Shown piece by piece: positions 42,838 through 53,309 of a stretch of 64,000 nucleotides of DNA. Below the pieces are notes generated by a model, which worked only from the letters and a program-made list of their open reading frames with translations, was not told the origin of the DNA and made no database searches. Each line of letters begins with the position of its first letter. Positions within the stretch are counted from its first letter, which is position 1. The stretch covers positions 36,637,681-36,701,680 of the forward strand of contig OX421965.1 in NCBI GenBank assembly GCA_949128115.1. The letters run 5' to 3'. Position numbers and translations under genes: made by a program. The DNA comes from Anaspis maculata. Taxonomy: Eukaryota > Arthropoda > Insecta > Coleoptera > Scraptiidae.

Positions 42838-43432
42838 GACAACTTTAAACGCAGCAAGTGTCAAGCCGAAATGGATAAAATTCGATTAGCGAAAAAACGA
42901 ACTCGGTATGTTCAACCATTTGGAAGATACGGAAGGTTTTGTTTCAATATCCGCCGGAGACTTCGACTCAAGAATAAGACACGAGCCCGTACAATTGGCG
43001 GAAGAGCAGTTCGAGAGACTATCAGCTTTAGCTATAATATACAAAGTCCAAGTTACAGTTTTTAGGCATGTTCGTGTAGGTACTCAAGGATTGTACGGGT
43101 AAAGATGTCCATGTTTGTGAGTGAGGTCTGGTCCCGTGACAACTTCAAATGCAGGAAGTGTCGAGCCGAAATAAATGAAATTCGATTAGCGAAAAAACGA
43201 GCTCGGTATGTTCAACCATTTGGAAGGTACCGAATGTTTTGTTTTTATATTCGCTGAAGACTTCGACTTACGAATAAGACACGAACCCGTACAATTGGCG
43301 GAGGAGCAGTTCGACAGATTACCGGATTAGCTATTAATGTCTTAGTCATAGTTTTCATTATTTATTTAGGTACCCGACGAATGTAAGGGTCAATATGCGC
43401 ATGTTTGTGGGTGAGAGTGAGGTCTGGTCAGT
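42838..43432. repeat. Two ~300-bp direct tandem copies of a dispersed repeat
   Basis: 'gacaactttaaacgcagcaa' at 42,838 recurs as 'gacaacttcaaatgcaggaa' at 43,138, and the whole 300-bp unit follows ('attcgattagcgaaaaaacg', 'acaattggcgga', 'gtgaggtctggtc'). Fragments recur elsewhere: 'attcgattaacgaaagaacg' at about 28,903 and 'cacaattggcagaggtgcga' at about 61,390. The 64-codon basic frames inside each copy follow from the repeat; coding is not supported. Confidence 0.8.
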
Positions 43433-43739
43433 TGAAGTTGACCAACAACGGAGCCGACTGATTTTGTAAAGGTTAAATCGCGAGTCGGAGTCACCCGGAT
43501 GATGATGTTACTTCCTGTTGTTTTGGAAAAAAAACACCTTGACTTTAGAGGTTGTGTTAAATATTGGTATCGATGCGCACATGTTAATCAATAAGGTCTT
43601 GTCAGTTCTACTGAACCAATTTGACGTTAGTCGTTACCGTTTCTTCAAGAAAACGGTGTTGTCCAGTTATACTGAAATGATTCCCCAAGAAAAATCGGCT
43701 TTGATTTGATGACTAGGTAACTCTCGAGGTAAGTATCTC

Positions 43740-44069
43740 TCATCTGTTCAACTGTGCAGAAATAAATTTTCCCTCTTGGATTTTTTTTCTACCAAAAAGT
43801 TTGTTGACATTAGCGCTGCCAAATCCTTTCATTTGTTGATTTGATAACGAAGCAGTTGATAAAGAAGTTCTGATAGCAACTGAAGTCCACACAACAATGC
43901 GCCGTCGTGAATTAATCGTTTTCTGGACATCTTTGTTGATGGTTTCGTTGCCAAATTGCCCATTAATTTGATAGGAAACATCCGCTTCGTCAATCACTGT
44001 CATAAACAAACAAATTGCAGTTTTACCAATTGAACAGCGGTGAGGTTTTATACATTTTGGCAAAAACAT
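43740..44069 (-). other. Unrecognised 109-codon open frame
   Basis: Open frame on the minus strand reading VIDEADVSYQINGQFGNETI and later GFGSANVNKLFGRKKIQ. It looks protein-like but has no recognised family, splice context or homologue I can name. It sits beside the unexplained frames at 44.1-45.6 kb. Confidence 0.25.
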
Positions 44070-44606
44070 GCCAAAAAATATTTACCTCTCTATAGTTACG
44101 AGAAATCCTGGCCTAGCTCAAGCAAGTACTAGATGCGAATAGCCAGGGTTGTTCCGTGGGAAAATTTCCAAGGTCGCCAGTATTCTGCATTCTCATTGCT
44201 GCTGAAGAACTGGTTCCTCCAGTTCTTGTGCGTTCCATATCCACTATTATGCCAGACAGGCAACATGCACACATTTCGCCATCGCATCCAACTCGGCGGA
44301 GGTCTTTCTCATTACAGCTGAAGCAACGACGAAAAAAGAAGATATACCCATCAGGAATTTGAAATGTATAGTACGCCTTTACCCATCAAGCGCTTGATGG
44401 TATTGGTACCCACATATACATACCACAGGAATACGCGTTCCCGCAGTGTTCCCACGCATACCAAAGGCAGTGAGACCACCTGAAGGCAAACAAAAACGCC
44501 ACCTTCGGTGTCACTAACACAACGGTAAACACAGAAAAGGGGGCCACAGAGATCCGGCTGGTTGAGGCCTACAACATCATCATCAGCCTCTCTATAGTTC
44601 AGGTAA

Positions 44607-44933
44607 ATACCTACAAGAATATCGGCCGTTCAAGAGCTTTATTCCAAAGCCGACCGTACTTGTTATATCAGGCCGGTTCTAACGCCGTATTTTGGATATT
44701 TCAGTAAATTGCGGTACATACAAAAGGTCACTGTTTACCGCAGACTTCTGTCGCCAAATTATTACGGTTTCCATCTTCCTGATGCTCCCGTCGTCAAGGA
44801 AATTCGCCGTAGGAAGCGCCGTTGCTATTGGTATCGTATCCATGCTGGCGGTTCGGCGTGGTTTTTTGTCCCGGTGAAAAAAGGGCTATATCAAGTAGGT
44901 ATACTGTTTTCATTGAGTAACGCAAGGACATGA
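44607..44933 (+). other. Unrecognised ORF-like segment, basic/aromatic
   Basis: A 108-codon stretch open between a TAA at 44,604 and a TGA at 44,931, without an ATG. It reads ISAVQELYSKADRTCYIRPV, then NYYGFHLPDAPVVKEIRRRK and AGGSAWFFVPVKKGLYQ, which is protein-like in composition (aromatic, basic clusters). After the TGA the same frame stays open for 27 more codons. A CAG-ending acceptor-like site lies at about 44,600 and a CAA|GTAGGT donor-like site at about 44,893, so it could be an exon, or a decayed gene from a mobile or viral source. No family recognised. Confidence 0.3.
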
Positions 44934-44997
44934 CAGAAAACTCGACAGGCTTTGAAAGAAACTAAGAAAGCACAGTCGATTTGGAATTTGGATTGGA

Positions 44998-45138
44998 ATG
45001 AAGAATCAAGATCGTGAACGCCCGTCTGTTCCAAGACTTGTTGTGAAAGCTGCCCGTACCCGTAGAGCTCGCTTGAATGCCCCCGGTTCGGTTCGCCATC
45101 ATCAGCATTATGACGTAGGCACTAGACAACAGACGTGA
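44998..45138 (+). other. Unrecognised short basic ORF (46 aa)
   Basis: ATG to TGA frame reading MKNQDRERPSVPRLVVKAAR followed by an Arg-rich stretch (TRRARLNAPGS) and a His-rich end. It follows the open segment at 44,607 in a shifted frame, as a decayed longer gene would. Coding status is unproven. Confidence 0.25.
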
Positions 45139-47840
45139 AGAGAAGGAGAGAACCGGTATGTATGGCACCGGCTCTTTTCGGCTTGGCTGGTTTTTACGTC
45201 ATCACCAAGGCTATACAACAATTCCAGGGCTTGTGTAAACACACCATAATATAGTAACTCTTCTCGCGGCGGGTCCGCCAAAGTGGTGAAAGCTCATGGC
45301 GGTATAGGACACAGTCGTCTGGCCGGTGGTTAAATTTTTTTTTGCCATTGCAGATATTTCGCAAACCGCCAGCAAACATTGTGAAACCAATGCGTTCACC
45401 TTTTCCATTTCGCAACAACCAGGAACGAGCGCGCAAAGACCAACAACTCTTTGCACAACATCAAAGCAATCGAATTTGTTTTCGGAGCACCGTCGCAGGT
45501 ATCCATGGAAATGTTTTGAATAAACACACACGGCACACTACATTTTGTTATGGACGCCCGAATTCCTAACGGAAGCTTCAGGCATAGACAACACAGAGTG
45601 TGTCGTCATCATCACGTTACGTGAATAGAATACGTTGTGACGTCACGCAAGGTCTCGGTATAATGACAGGGCGTATACTCTAAACCTAACCGTTTCTGTT
45701 TTCGTCACCGATCAATGGGGCGAAGCAATTTTTGGGTTTTTGTTACACGATGAGTTCGGAAAGGTTGTTACACCGTTCGAATTTCGATTATGGGATCGAG
45801 AGAGCCCCTGCAGCAGGTCAATTAACCCATAACTCATTGCCGGACGGACGGCCCCAATTGAGTTTTATTGGGCTTCATTGGGGGCTCTTTATGGGGGGTA
45901 TCCCGCAATGTCCTTGAAAAGGCGACAAGTCACAGGCTCAGGTATAATATACTGCGAAAACAACGGGTTTTCATTGGTATTGGTGGTCTACGTAAGCATA
46001 GTGAAGATTATCTTTCGCGCATTGTCATGGTGATAAATTTGATAATAGCGAGATTTTGAATGGTCATTATTACTTCATTTTTTCTCAATTCGATGACTTT
46101 TGATATGAATACGTGATGTTGATAGTGTTTCGATAAGGCGCTATCAATAAGCAATGTCGAAATATTGCATACCTATAGATTATTTCACAATATTTACTGT
46201 TGTCGGGCAATTTGACGTTATGGCTTTGGTCTCAATTATTATTATTATCAATAGTGTTTTATCAACGCATTTTTGAATTTATGGACCATTCTAGGCATTG
46301 ATTATCCGTCGTTTGGACGACTCTTTCGTTGCCTTGAATGCAAGAAGATTGAATCCGAGCCACAAATCGGCTGCTTTGACAGTTTTGATAGTTTTGACAA
46401 AATATCACTCTTAAAAAATGTAAATACTTTAGGTATCAATTTCTTATGTTATCCAAGCTCGGCAAAAAAATCGATTATTCTTACACGGTTATGGTCACTA
46501 CATAGTGGACACGTCAGTTCGGTCACTGAGTAAAAAATCAATTGTATAAACAGTTGTTGTACTAAAAATGAAGCCATCTAGGTATTCTATGTATAATCGA
46601 TGCTATTCAAAAAGTAATTGAGGTGTTACTACTTACTATTCGTCGACCAAGAGCGTTATGCTGTTAACGCCCGTGGTGCCTGACGTTTCACGACTATTTG
46701 CACTTGCCGCACAACATCAACATCAAAAAGTGATATCCTCTTGCCAGGTCATCAGCTTATGAATCAGCCTGCACCTAAGATCTGAAACTAGATCAGGAGT
46801 ACCTTTTTTTTTATAAAAAAACTCTTCGATTTTTCAGATTTCTTTGCCAAAATTCAGAAAAAGTCACGGACAAAAAAATTGGGCCAAATCTATCCCCCTT
46901 TAGTTGGACGTCTCTGATGAGAATGAAAATCGTGTTCACATCAACTATTATCTTAAGCTTTTACATGTAAAGTTCAATTTTTATCTTGTCGAATTTGGGA
47001 GATATTTGCAAAAAAAACCATCATCAGATTTCTCCCTTAAAGGGGCTCTAGCTCCCTTGGGGGGCATTCGAGGGGGCATTATTCGACCCATGCTTATAGG
47101 AACTTTTCTTCCTATTTTGTGACGTTGAATAAGCTGTTGAAATATTGGGGTCTGATTTCTAGACACTTTGAACCTATATAGTTACGTGGCTTGCGGGCTT
47201 TAAAACGGGCGTTGAAGTGCGCATTTTATGGAATAATGGCCCATCGCCATCGTTATCAAAAACGAACGTTGTCACCGTGTCACCGTGTCTTGTTTCAGGG
47301 TTGTTATGATAAAAATAATCAAGTGTGGCACAAAATGAATTTTTAGTTTTCTCCATTTTCTTTCTACCGCGTGACAGAATCGACGTCCACAATTTCGTGG
47401 ACGTAATAGGATCCACCGCTAGTTGAGCTTGATTATTATATGGATTCAATGATCTATAGCCTTTACAATCAAGTAAAGAGGTTAAAAACTCCACCATTTG
47501 TCACAGATCTTCGATTTTGATCTTCAAGTAAAATGGAAATTAAACTGTTGTTCTGTTGAATGTTTTCTTCAATTTTTCTCACCAGTACCTGGTATACTTT
47601 ACTCCATCTGGTATCTGGTTCTGCTGTTCATGTCGTTTTCGCCGTTGATTTGAGAACCGATCTTTCATGTTTCGCCAAATCCCTGGCAATGATCTGGAAG
47701 ATACTCGAGAGTATTTATTTCGTTTATCAGCTTCTGGTTGCCAGCGTTACCTATATAATACGGTTTGAGAACAGATCATTACCGGGGAGTTTGCGAGAAA
47801 AAGAAAGGCACTTTGGAGACGAGACAAAAACAAAGCTCAC

Positions 47841-48148
47841 CGTTAGGTTTGAAAGCCGTGGCCGTGTCAAAGCTCGCCGTCCTGATGGGATGTTTCTCCT
47901 GCTTGAATGCCCTTTCCGTGGCCACGACGAAAGGCTGAGCCAGACTCACGGCCGGCAAAGACTCTCCCCTGGTCAACGGAGGTCTCACGCCCCCGGCACC
48001 GTGCTCTTCGACGCTCATCATCCTCTTGGCGCCGTTCTGCAGCTCTCCGTTGTGATGTCCGTGTACTCCACCGCTTCCATGTTGATGTTCGTCTTCCTCA
48101 TTGGCAGCACTTAGGCCCCTTTTCAAGCCTTGCTGTTGTTGCTGCTGC

Positions 48149-48200
<52 letters not shown>

Positions 48201-48825
48201 GCTGTTGCTGCTGCTGTTGCTGTTGTTGGAGCATCCGCCCGTTGGTGGCGTGATGATGTGCTCCAGCTTGGTGGTGGGCGGCGGCGGCGGCCGCAGCCAG
48301 ATGAGCCGCCGTGGGCAGTCTCACTTGCGTCCTCACCATCTCGTGCTCTTGAGCGGCGGCCTCCATCGGTCTGGGCATGGCCTGGGCGCCTCTCGGAGGC
48401 GGCGGAGGCTGCTGGGCGAACTCGGCCAGCATCCCCGTGGACCTTGCCGAATGGTGTTGCTGTTGCTGCAGATACGTCGAGTGGTGTTGCTGCTGTTGCT
48501 GACGGCTCGACCCAGTGGCCACCACTTCGCCGTTCTGGTGCTCGTGTCCGGAAGCTCCGGAAGCCGCGCTTCCTTGACTCCGGTGGCTCTTGTGCGAAGG
48601 GGCTCCGCCCCCCGGCCTTCCGTCCTGGAAGCCGTGCGCCCGCTTCATCTGCCTGGCCGTCTCCAACACGACTTCGATCCTGTCGGCCCCCTCGTAGTTG
48701 ACACAACCCCTGCAAACCGCCTCGGAGAAGTCGTGCACCATCGCCCACGGCATCCGCGGCAGGTCGCACAAATAGCAGTGCTGCCGCTTGGCCTGCTGCA
48801 TCTGCATAACAGACATCTTCACCAT
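47841..48825 (-). CDS. IRF2BP-family transcriptional coregulator, exon 1 (N-terminal zinc finger, polyQ)
   Basis: First coding exon, 985 nt. Start ATG at 48,825 ([15 protein letters not shown]); an in-frame TGA lies just upstream, and a good acceptor (TTTATTTCATCAG before 48,833) suggests a spliced 5' UTR. Residues 16-67 form the family's N-terminal C4 zinc finger: [28 protein letters not shown], then [11 protein letters not shown], near-identical to vertebrate IRF2BP1/2/L. The remainder is low-complexity (His/Gln/Ala-rich) with 33 consecutive Gln at 48,130-48,228 and a KRG basic patch. With exons 2-4 the protein is 552 residues. Vertebrate members are nuclear repressors or coactivators partnering IRF2 (established). 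A nuclear role here is inferred. The donor AACG|GTGAGC leaves phase 1. Confidence 0.95.
48130..48228 (-). repeat. CAA/CAG repeat encoding 33 glutamines
   Basis: 33 uninterrupted Gln codons mixing CAA and CAG, in exon 1 of gene 2. The mixed codons reduce slippage but the length is likely to vary between alleles. Long Leu, Val, Ala and Thr runs in the other frames are shadows. Confidence 0.95.
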
Positions 48826-48833
48826 AGAAGTTG

Positions 48834-49490
48834 CTGATGAAATAAATCACTTTGTTTTTCCTTTAAAATCCATACAACAAAACGGCAGATAAACGACACA
48901 GATATAGAACGCACATAACGCGAAATTCCGGCATATACGAGAGTGCGGCAGTGCTCAATCCACACTGTACGAGAGCGGCGCTAAAACTGAGACACCACGG
49001 GAGCTCAGCTCGGCTAGGCACGCCAGCAGCAGCGCCGGGTGAGGGGAAGAAGGGTACAGGAGGAGAGAGACAGAGAGAGAGGTTGAGGCTCGCTCACGAT
49101 GGTTGTTGGGGCATGGGTGGTATAATGGTAATCGTTACTTCAACAAAGTGTGACGTCACACGGCAGGTCTGCCGGCCAATGATGGCGGAGAGCGGTCGCC
49201 TACGTCACGCGTAAGGTGCGCGCATAGCACGAAACGGAGAGAATTCTCTCTCGGCGGGCTGTTCCGCAGGAGCAGAAAAATTGACTCGCGTCGTCGTCGG
49301 GGTGGGCTTGGGCTTGCGGCTGCAACTTCTCTCGAAATCAGGATCATCGAACTCATCCGAATAATGCTTGATTTGCCATTGAGATTTTGCACTTCATTGC
49401 TAATTCAGAATACTACACTTACGGATGAACACTCGGAAGAGGAGTCGAGAAAACCAATTTTGAAGATACCGTTTATACGGGTATCAACTG
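48834..49490 (-). promoter_or_regulatory. 5' region of gene 2: CpG-rich promoter candidate and possible 5' UTR exon
   Basis: CpG-rich block upstream of the coding start with a full CRE/ATF site TGACGTCA at 49,151-49,158, a GA-repeat at 49,062-49,081 (GAGA-factor type on the minus strand: CT repeat) and TACGTCACGCG at about 49,200. Further upstream a minus-strand segment 49,423-49,487 is bounded by CTACTTTTCAG and CATCC|GTAAGTG, so it could be a 5' UTR exon spliced to 48,833. The start site of transcription is not determinable by eye. Confidence 0.45.
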
Positions 49491-49499
49491 AAAAGTAGA

Positions 49500-50100
49500 A
49501 AAGTGTTCTCTCCTCCTCTTCTAAATCATCTTGAATATGTACATTTGTAATTGAAGAGACTAAAACGTTTATGCCAGGATTAGCCCTATACTCTACGTCC
49601 TTTGCACCTACCACCTACCACTATAACGCCAACTATACCGTTTACAATAACAAGAAACAAGGATCTCATACATCAGCTAGTGGTGCTGGTGCGGTACACG
49701 GATAAATGGTGGTAGAACATTCGGTCGGACGTTTGAGCTTTGGGAGATCCGCGCACCGCGCCGTTGAAATTTATGGGTCGTGTCGCTTTTTCCAATTTGA
49801 GGTTTGAGATGTCGAACGAATGCGCTTTGGCTTGTTGCGTATGGATCCAAATTTACCTCCAGAGAATGGGGTACTTGCCAATGAAACAGATTTGAGTGAC
49901 AATTCACCTCACTCCTTAAAATAGTAGGTCGTTCAAGTGTATTACCACCAAGGTCATTGGTGAAAACACCCCTCCAGAATGACCAACCTCAAACATTCAA
50001 GTAGTTTTTACTTTTTTAGGAAGATTTTTAGTGTTGTTCGGTTAATTGTCTTAACAAATACACCTCCAGGTTCGATATATTATCAGTAGTAATACAATGA
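49500..50100. other. Intergenic, nothing recognised
   Basis: Region upstream of gene 2. No coding, RNA or repeat feature supported. Confidence 0.4.
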
Positions 50101-50102
50101 GT

Positions 50103-50254
50103 GGTACGATTATTGTCGATAATTTTTTAGTAATATTATGAGTTATAATCCCAAAGCTGAAAATACAACGAGCCCATAGGGCGAGTTGTATTTTCTTGCA
50201 TTGGGATTATAACGAAATGATATTATTAAAAAATTATCTGACGATTAAGCGTAC
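50103..50254. mobile_element. 152-bp palindromic MITE
   Basis: Arms 'acgattattgtcgataattt' and the near complement ending 'aaattatctgacgattaa', with a second stem 'gttataatccc' / 'gggattataac' and 'gaaaatacaac' / 'gttgtattttc'. Non-coding. Confidence 0.75.
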
Positions 50255-50746
50255 AACGCATTGTATTTGATAAGACTATATAATGAATTGACAGAGCGCT
50301 ACCCAAGATTCTGGGTTCTACCAGTGTTGTTCAAATGGTTGAAATTTTACAAAGAACTTTGTGGTATACACTGATTAATCAGGGTAATCTTATTCTTTAC
50401 TCAAAATGGTTTTTAATATTCACTTCATCATCATAATAAACTGCGTTCTTATTAGCGCAATAGCGCTTTTTTCTTAACGTTGGCAACGGAAGATCTCGAG
50501 ATGCTGCGTCGGTAAAAGTCAAAAGTTGGAAACGTCATTGTTTGACGTTCGAGTTTGTAGGTTAGTTGCAGTTGGAAATCGGAAGATGAAAAACGCTTTC
50601 AAACAAAAAGTGCTATGAAAAAGTGCAGTAGACCTATTCAGAATCAGAAGTGGCTTTCATGCCATATATCCAGCTACACTGGAATTTCTCACCAAATTCA
50701 GGGTGCTACTGCGAAATGGACAAATCAGAGGATATTATACCAGGAG

Positions 50747-50867
50747 CGCGATTCTGTACTTGCCTACCGACAACTATCGGATCGGTAGCTAGGGTGAGAA
50801 CCAATCAAATTCGCTCCTGCCTAGCTACCGACACCGACAAGTGTCGGTAGGAGAGTACAGAATCGCG
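50747..50867. mobile_element. 121-bp palindromic MITE
   Basis: Ends CGCGATTCTGTACTTGCCTA and its near complement, with 'taccgaca' / 'tgtcggta' and 'cggtagctaggg' / 'cctagctaccg' stems inside. Non-coding. Confidence 0.75.
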
Positions 50868-50869
50868 GC

Positions 50870-51395
50870 CCAGAGAATGGACAAGAGGGCGACAGGTTAT
50901 ACAATGTTATGATTGATTTTATTGAAATACTTGAAGGTTTTTTCTTCTTCAGCATAAAGGGAACCTTAGACTGATCTTGGAAAGTGCAGAAGCTTCAAGA
51001 AATTCTCTAAATGAAGCAATGGAGATGGAACGTTTCGATCGATTGACACTTTGTAGCATACAATTTTTCTCAATACAAATTATTTGTAAAAGGCAATTGA
51101 GTAAAATGCGTTTTATTTGTACTAAATTTGTTTAAATAATTTAATGAAACAATACGGAAGTAAGACAAAGTTGAGAGTCGAGGAACATACTTAAAAAAAC
51201 ATGATTATTGCATGAACGGTAAGTTAGTGACACGAAGTTGAGATTCAAGACACATACTCCAGTAAAGCATGCATGGATAGATAAAAAAACTATTGCCTAC
51301 ACTTTATGTTATCACAATTCACTCAAATATTGTAACAGGCTGGAGAGAGTCTTCACATGCAAAGTTGTATCTTGATTCAATGTTTTTAATGAAAC
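50870..51395. other. Intergenic, nothing recognised
   Basis: AT-rich sequence without supported features. Confidence 0.4.
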
Positions 51396-51401
51396 CGAAG
51401 G

Positions 51402-51573
51402 TCATTTTTCTTTGATGTAGCAGAAGCGTCTGCTTGTAATTTGAAAGCCGTTGTATAAGCCATTTTTGGTGAAGGCCGTGAGTAGATAAAATTGAGATTC
51501 CTCTTGGAAAATTAAACAGCGTGTGTCCTGTTCCCAGTTCAACAAAACTTGGGCTTCTTTTTTTCTTCTCCTA
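51402..51573 (-). other. Possible terminal exon of an unknown gene
   Basis: Minus-strand frame preceded by a plausible acceptor (TTTTTGATTTATAG) and ending at TGA 51,402-51,404. It reads RRKKEAQVLLNWEQDTRCL, then IFQEESQFYLLTAFTKNG and FQITSRRFCYIKEK. The hydrophobic/aromatic pattern looks like a folded protein end. No matching upstream exon, family or transcript evidence was found, so it may be a real small exon, an exonised repeat or chance. Confidence 0.3.
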
Positions 51574-51609
51574 TAAATCAAAAAGCACAAAATTTAACAA
51601 CTAACGGTG

Positions 51610-52440
51610 TGGAATGAAAATTTACTAGGAAAGTGGGAATACTTATACCTTTAAATGGTAGAAAATGCTCTATAATGCATGAAAAACGTTCTTGCAATGT
51701 TCAGTTTCATATATTTTGATTGTGACAACCAGTGACAACTGACAGCACTGACATTGCGTAAATGCGCTCTGAATGACAGCCACTGCCCTGGTCTGGGAGA
51801 GGGGGAAGGACCACGGTACCACAGCGATAATATTTACGTCAAGGACGGCGCCTGTATTGCCGGGGTGGTACGCGTACAGACGTGCTGATTGGCTGCCTAT
51901 TCGCATTTTAAGAGTTTTGATTGGTTCTTGTTTAATGTATTATATAGTCGCTTACATCTCGATTTACACTAGGATCCCCTCGTGAAAATCCTCGATGTAG
52001 CGATAATACACCTCACCTATCGGTGTATTACATACGACAATACCCTTAATCATCAATAAGAGTAATAAAGAGTATTTCCTGAGAATTTCCGGAAAATCGA
52101 TCCATTGGTTAAAAGATTTTTTTATATTTTTTATTTTTCAAAGGGTTGGTAACAGTAGGAAAACGTCAGTGGAACTTTCATATCTTTATTTTTCAAATAT
52201 TGTAATGTCACTCTAACTGTTTTCTGAGTTTCCAATCCAACAGTGCTGTTTGTCTAGTTTTTAGTATATTTGTGACGTCACAAATATATTTTTAAAACAC
52301 GCATCACGGCCGCAATTTTGGGAATTTAGAAAAAAAAACAATACGGGTTCATTACTTTTAACCACACTATCGATTAAGCCAATAAAAAAAAAAGGGCAAG
52401 TACCCCATTTCTACAGTGGACCCAGGCGTGAGCAGTGTTT
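51610..52440. other. Intergenic, nothing recognised
   Basis: Contains a TGACGTCA at about 52,266 and a small AATACACC...GGTGTATT hairpin near 52,008-52,032. No gene supported. Confidence 0.4.
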
Positions 52441-52863
52441 GTGATTTGCAAGAGCAAACTAAAAGAATGATCGGATACGCCATACGCGACGAACCTGTGA
52501 ACAAATGGTGGAGGTGCTGATGCATATATTTATTAAAAGTTGTGCCAAAATGGCGAGCGGTATTTGTGGTTCACGAAAAATAATATTGACGAAACAAATG
52601 ATGGCGCGACGAACCTGCATAGAATGGTAAACATTAAAAGTAGAAATTGTGTCTATGGCGGAGGTGCTGAACGCGTACCAACGTGTTGATTCAGGTGTAG
52701 AAATCGTGAAGAGGGAAGAGGCTGGACGTGAAGGAAGAAAAGTAGCATTCACTTATCTATACAGGGTGATTCATAATTAGACCAAAAGATTCAGGCCCTG
52801 TATCAAGATTGTCTGAGTACTGGACTGAATTTTTTTTTCTATTTTGTGTTCATAAGAAAGTCA

Positions 52864-52899
52864 TTACGATACGCAAATGACGTCATTCGCGTATCGTAA
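52864..52899. repeat. 36-bp near-perfect palindrome centred on TGACGTCA
   Basis: TTACGATACGCAAATGAC and its complement with one mismatch and no spacer; the centre is the CRE/ATF palindrome. It lies beside 'cgatacgcatcccccccccc', which repeats half of the arm. Confidence 0.8.
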
Positions 52900-53197
52900 G
52901 AAGCTCCATTGCGATACGCATCCCCCCCCCCCTCCAAATGTTGGCAATATCAGCGAGCATGACATCAACATGACAGCACTCACTGACAGAAGAGACTGCT
53001 TAGTAGCTGCTTAGGTGACATCACTTCGCAGAAGGGGTTTATTTCAGAAAAATACGGCCTATTTCTGATGATAAACTGTACTTTCACCATCAAGAGCAAT
53101 TTCCAACCATTTTGTTAGCAGAGGCACATATTTTACATTTTTCTATCGAAAAAAGCTTGGAATAGTTGCAAAATAGAAAAAATTGTATATAACACAC

Positions 53198-53298
53198 GTT
53201 TTATAAGACCTATTGTCACACTCGTCAATTGAATCACTCGTCGCTTCGCTCCTCGTGCTTCAAAATGACGCGTGTGACAATACGATGTCTTATAAAAC
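53198..53298. mobile_element. 101-bp palindromic MITE
   Basis: Ends GTTTTATAAGAC and its exact complement, next stem 'attgtcacactcgtca' / 'tgacgcgtgtgacaat'. Non-coding. Confidence 0.75.
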
Positions 53299-53309
53299 TG
53301 GTATTATAA

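Larger units (their letters stand above)
24298..47840 (-). other. 23.5-kb intron 1 of the IRF2BP-family gene
   Basis: Bounded by the donor AACG|GTGAGC at 47,841/47,840 and the acceptor at 24,298. It hosts a tRNA-Thr gene, a complete BEL/Pao retrotransposon, several foldback elements and a CpG-rich island, listed separately. The stretches 24,298-25,600, 26,430-27,130, 27,320-28,570, 28,660-29,750, 31,714-32,730, 33,796-35,570 and 45,600-47,840 hold nothing else I can support, apart from short unrecognised frames (for example 107 codons on the minus strand at 47,174-47,497). Confidence 0.85.

Noticed and set aside
47907..48837. Long plus-strand frames with poly-Val and poly-Leu, and the minus-strand Ala/Thr-run frame, over gene 2 exon 1
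   Set aside because: All are shadows of the CAA/CAG repeat and GC-rich exon. The frame encoding the conserved zinc finger is the real one.
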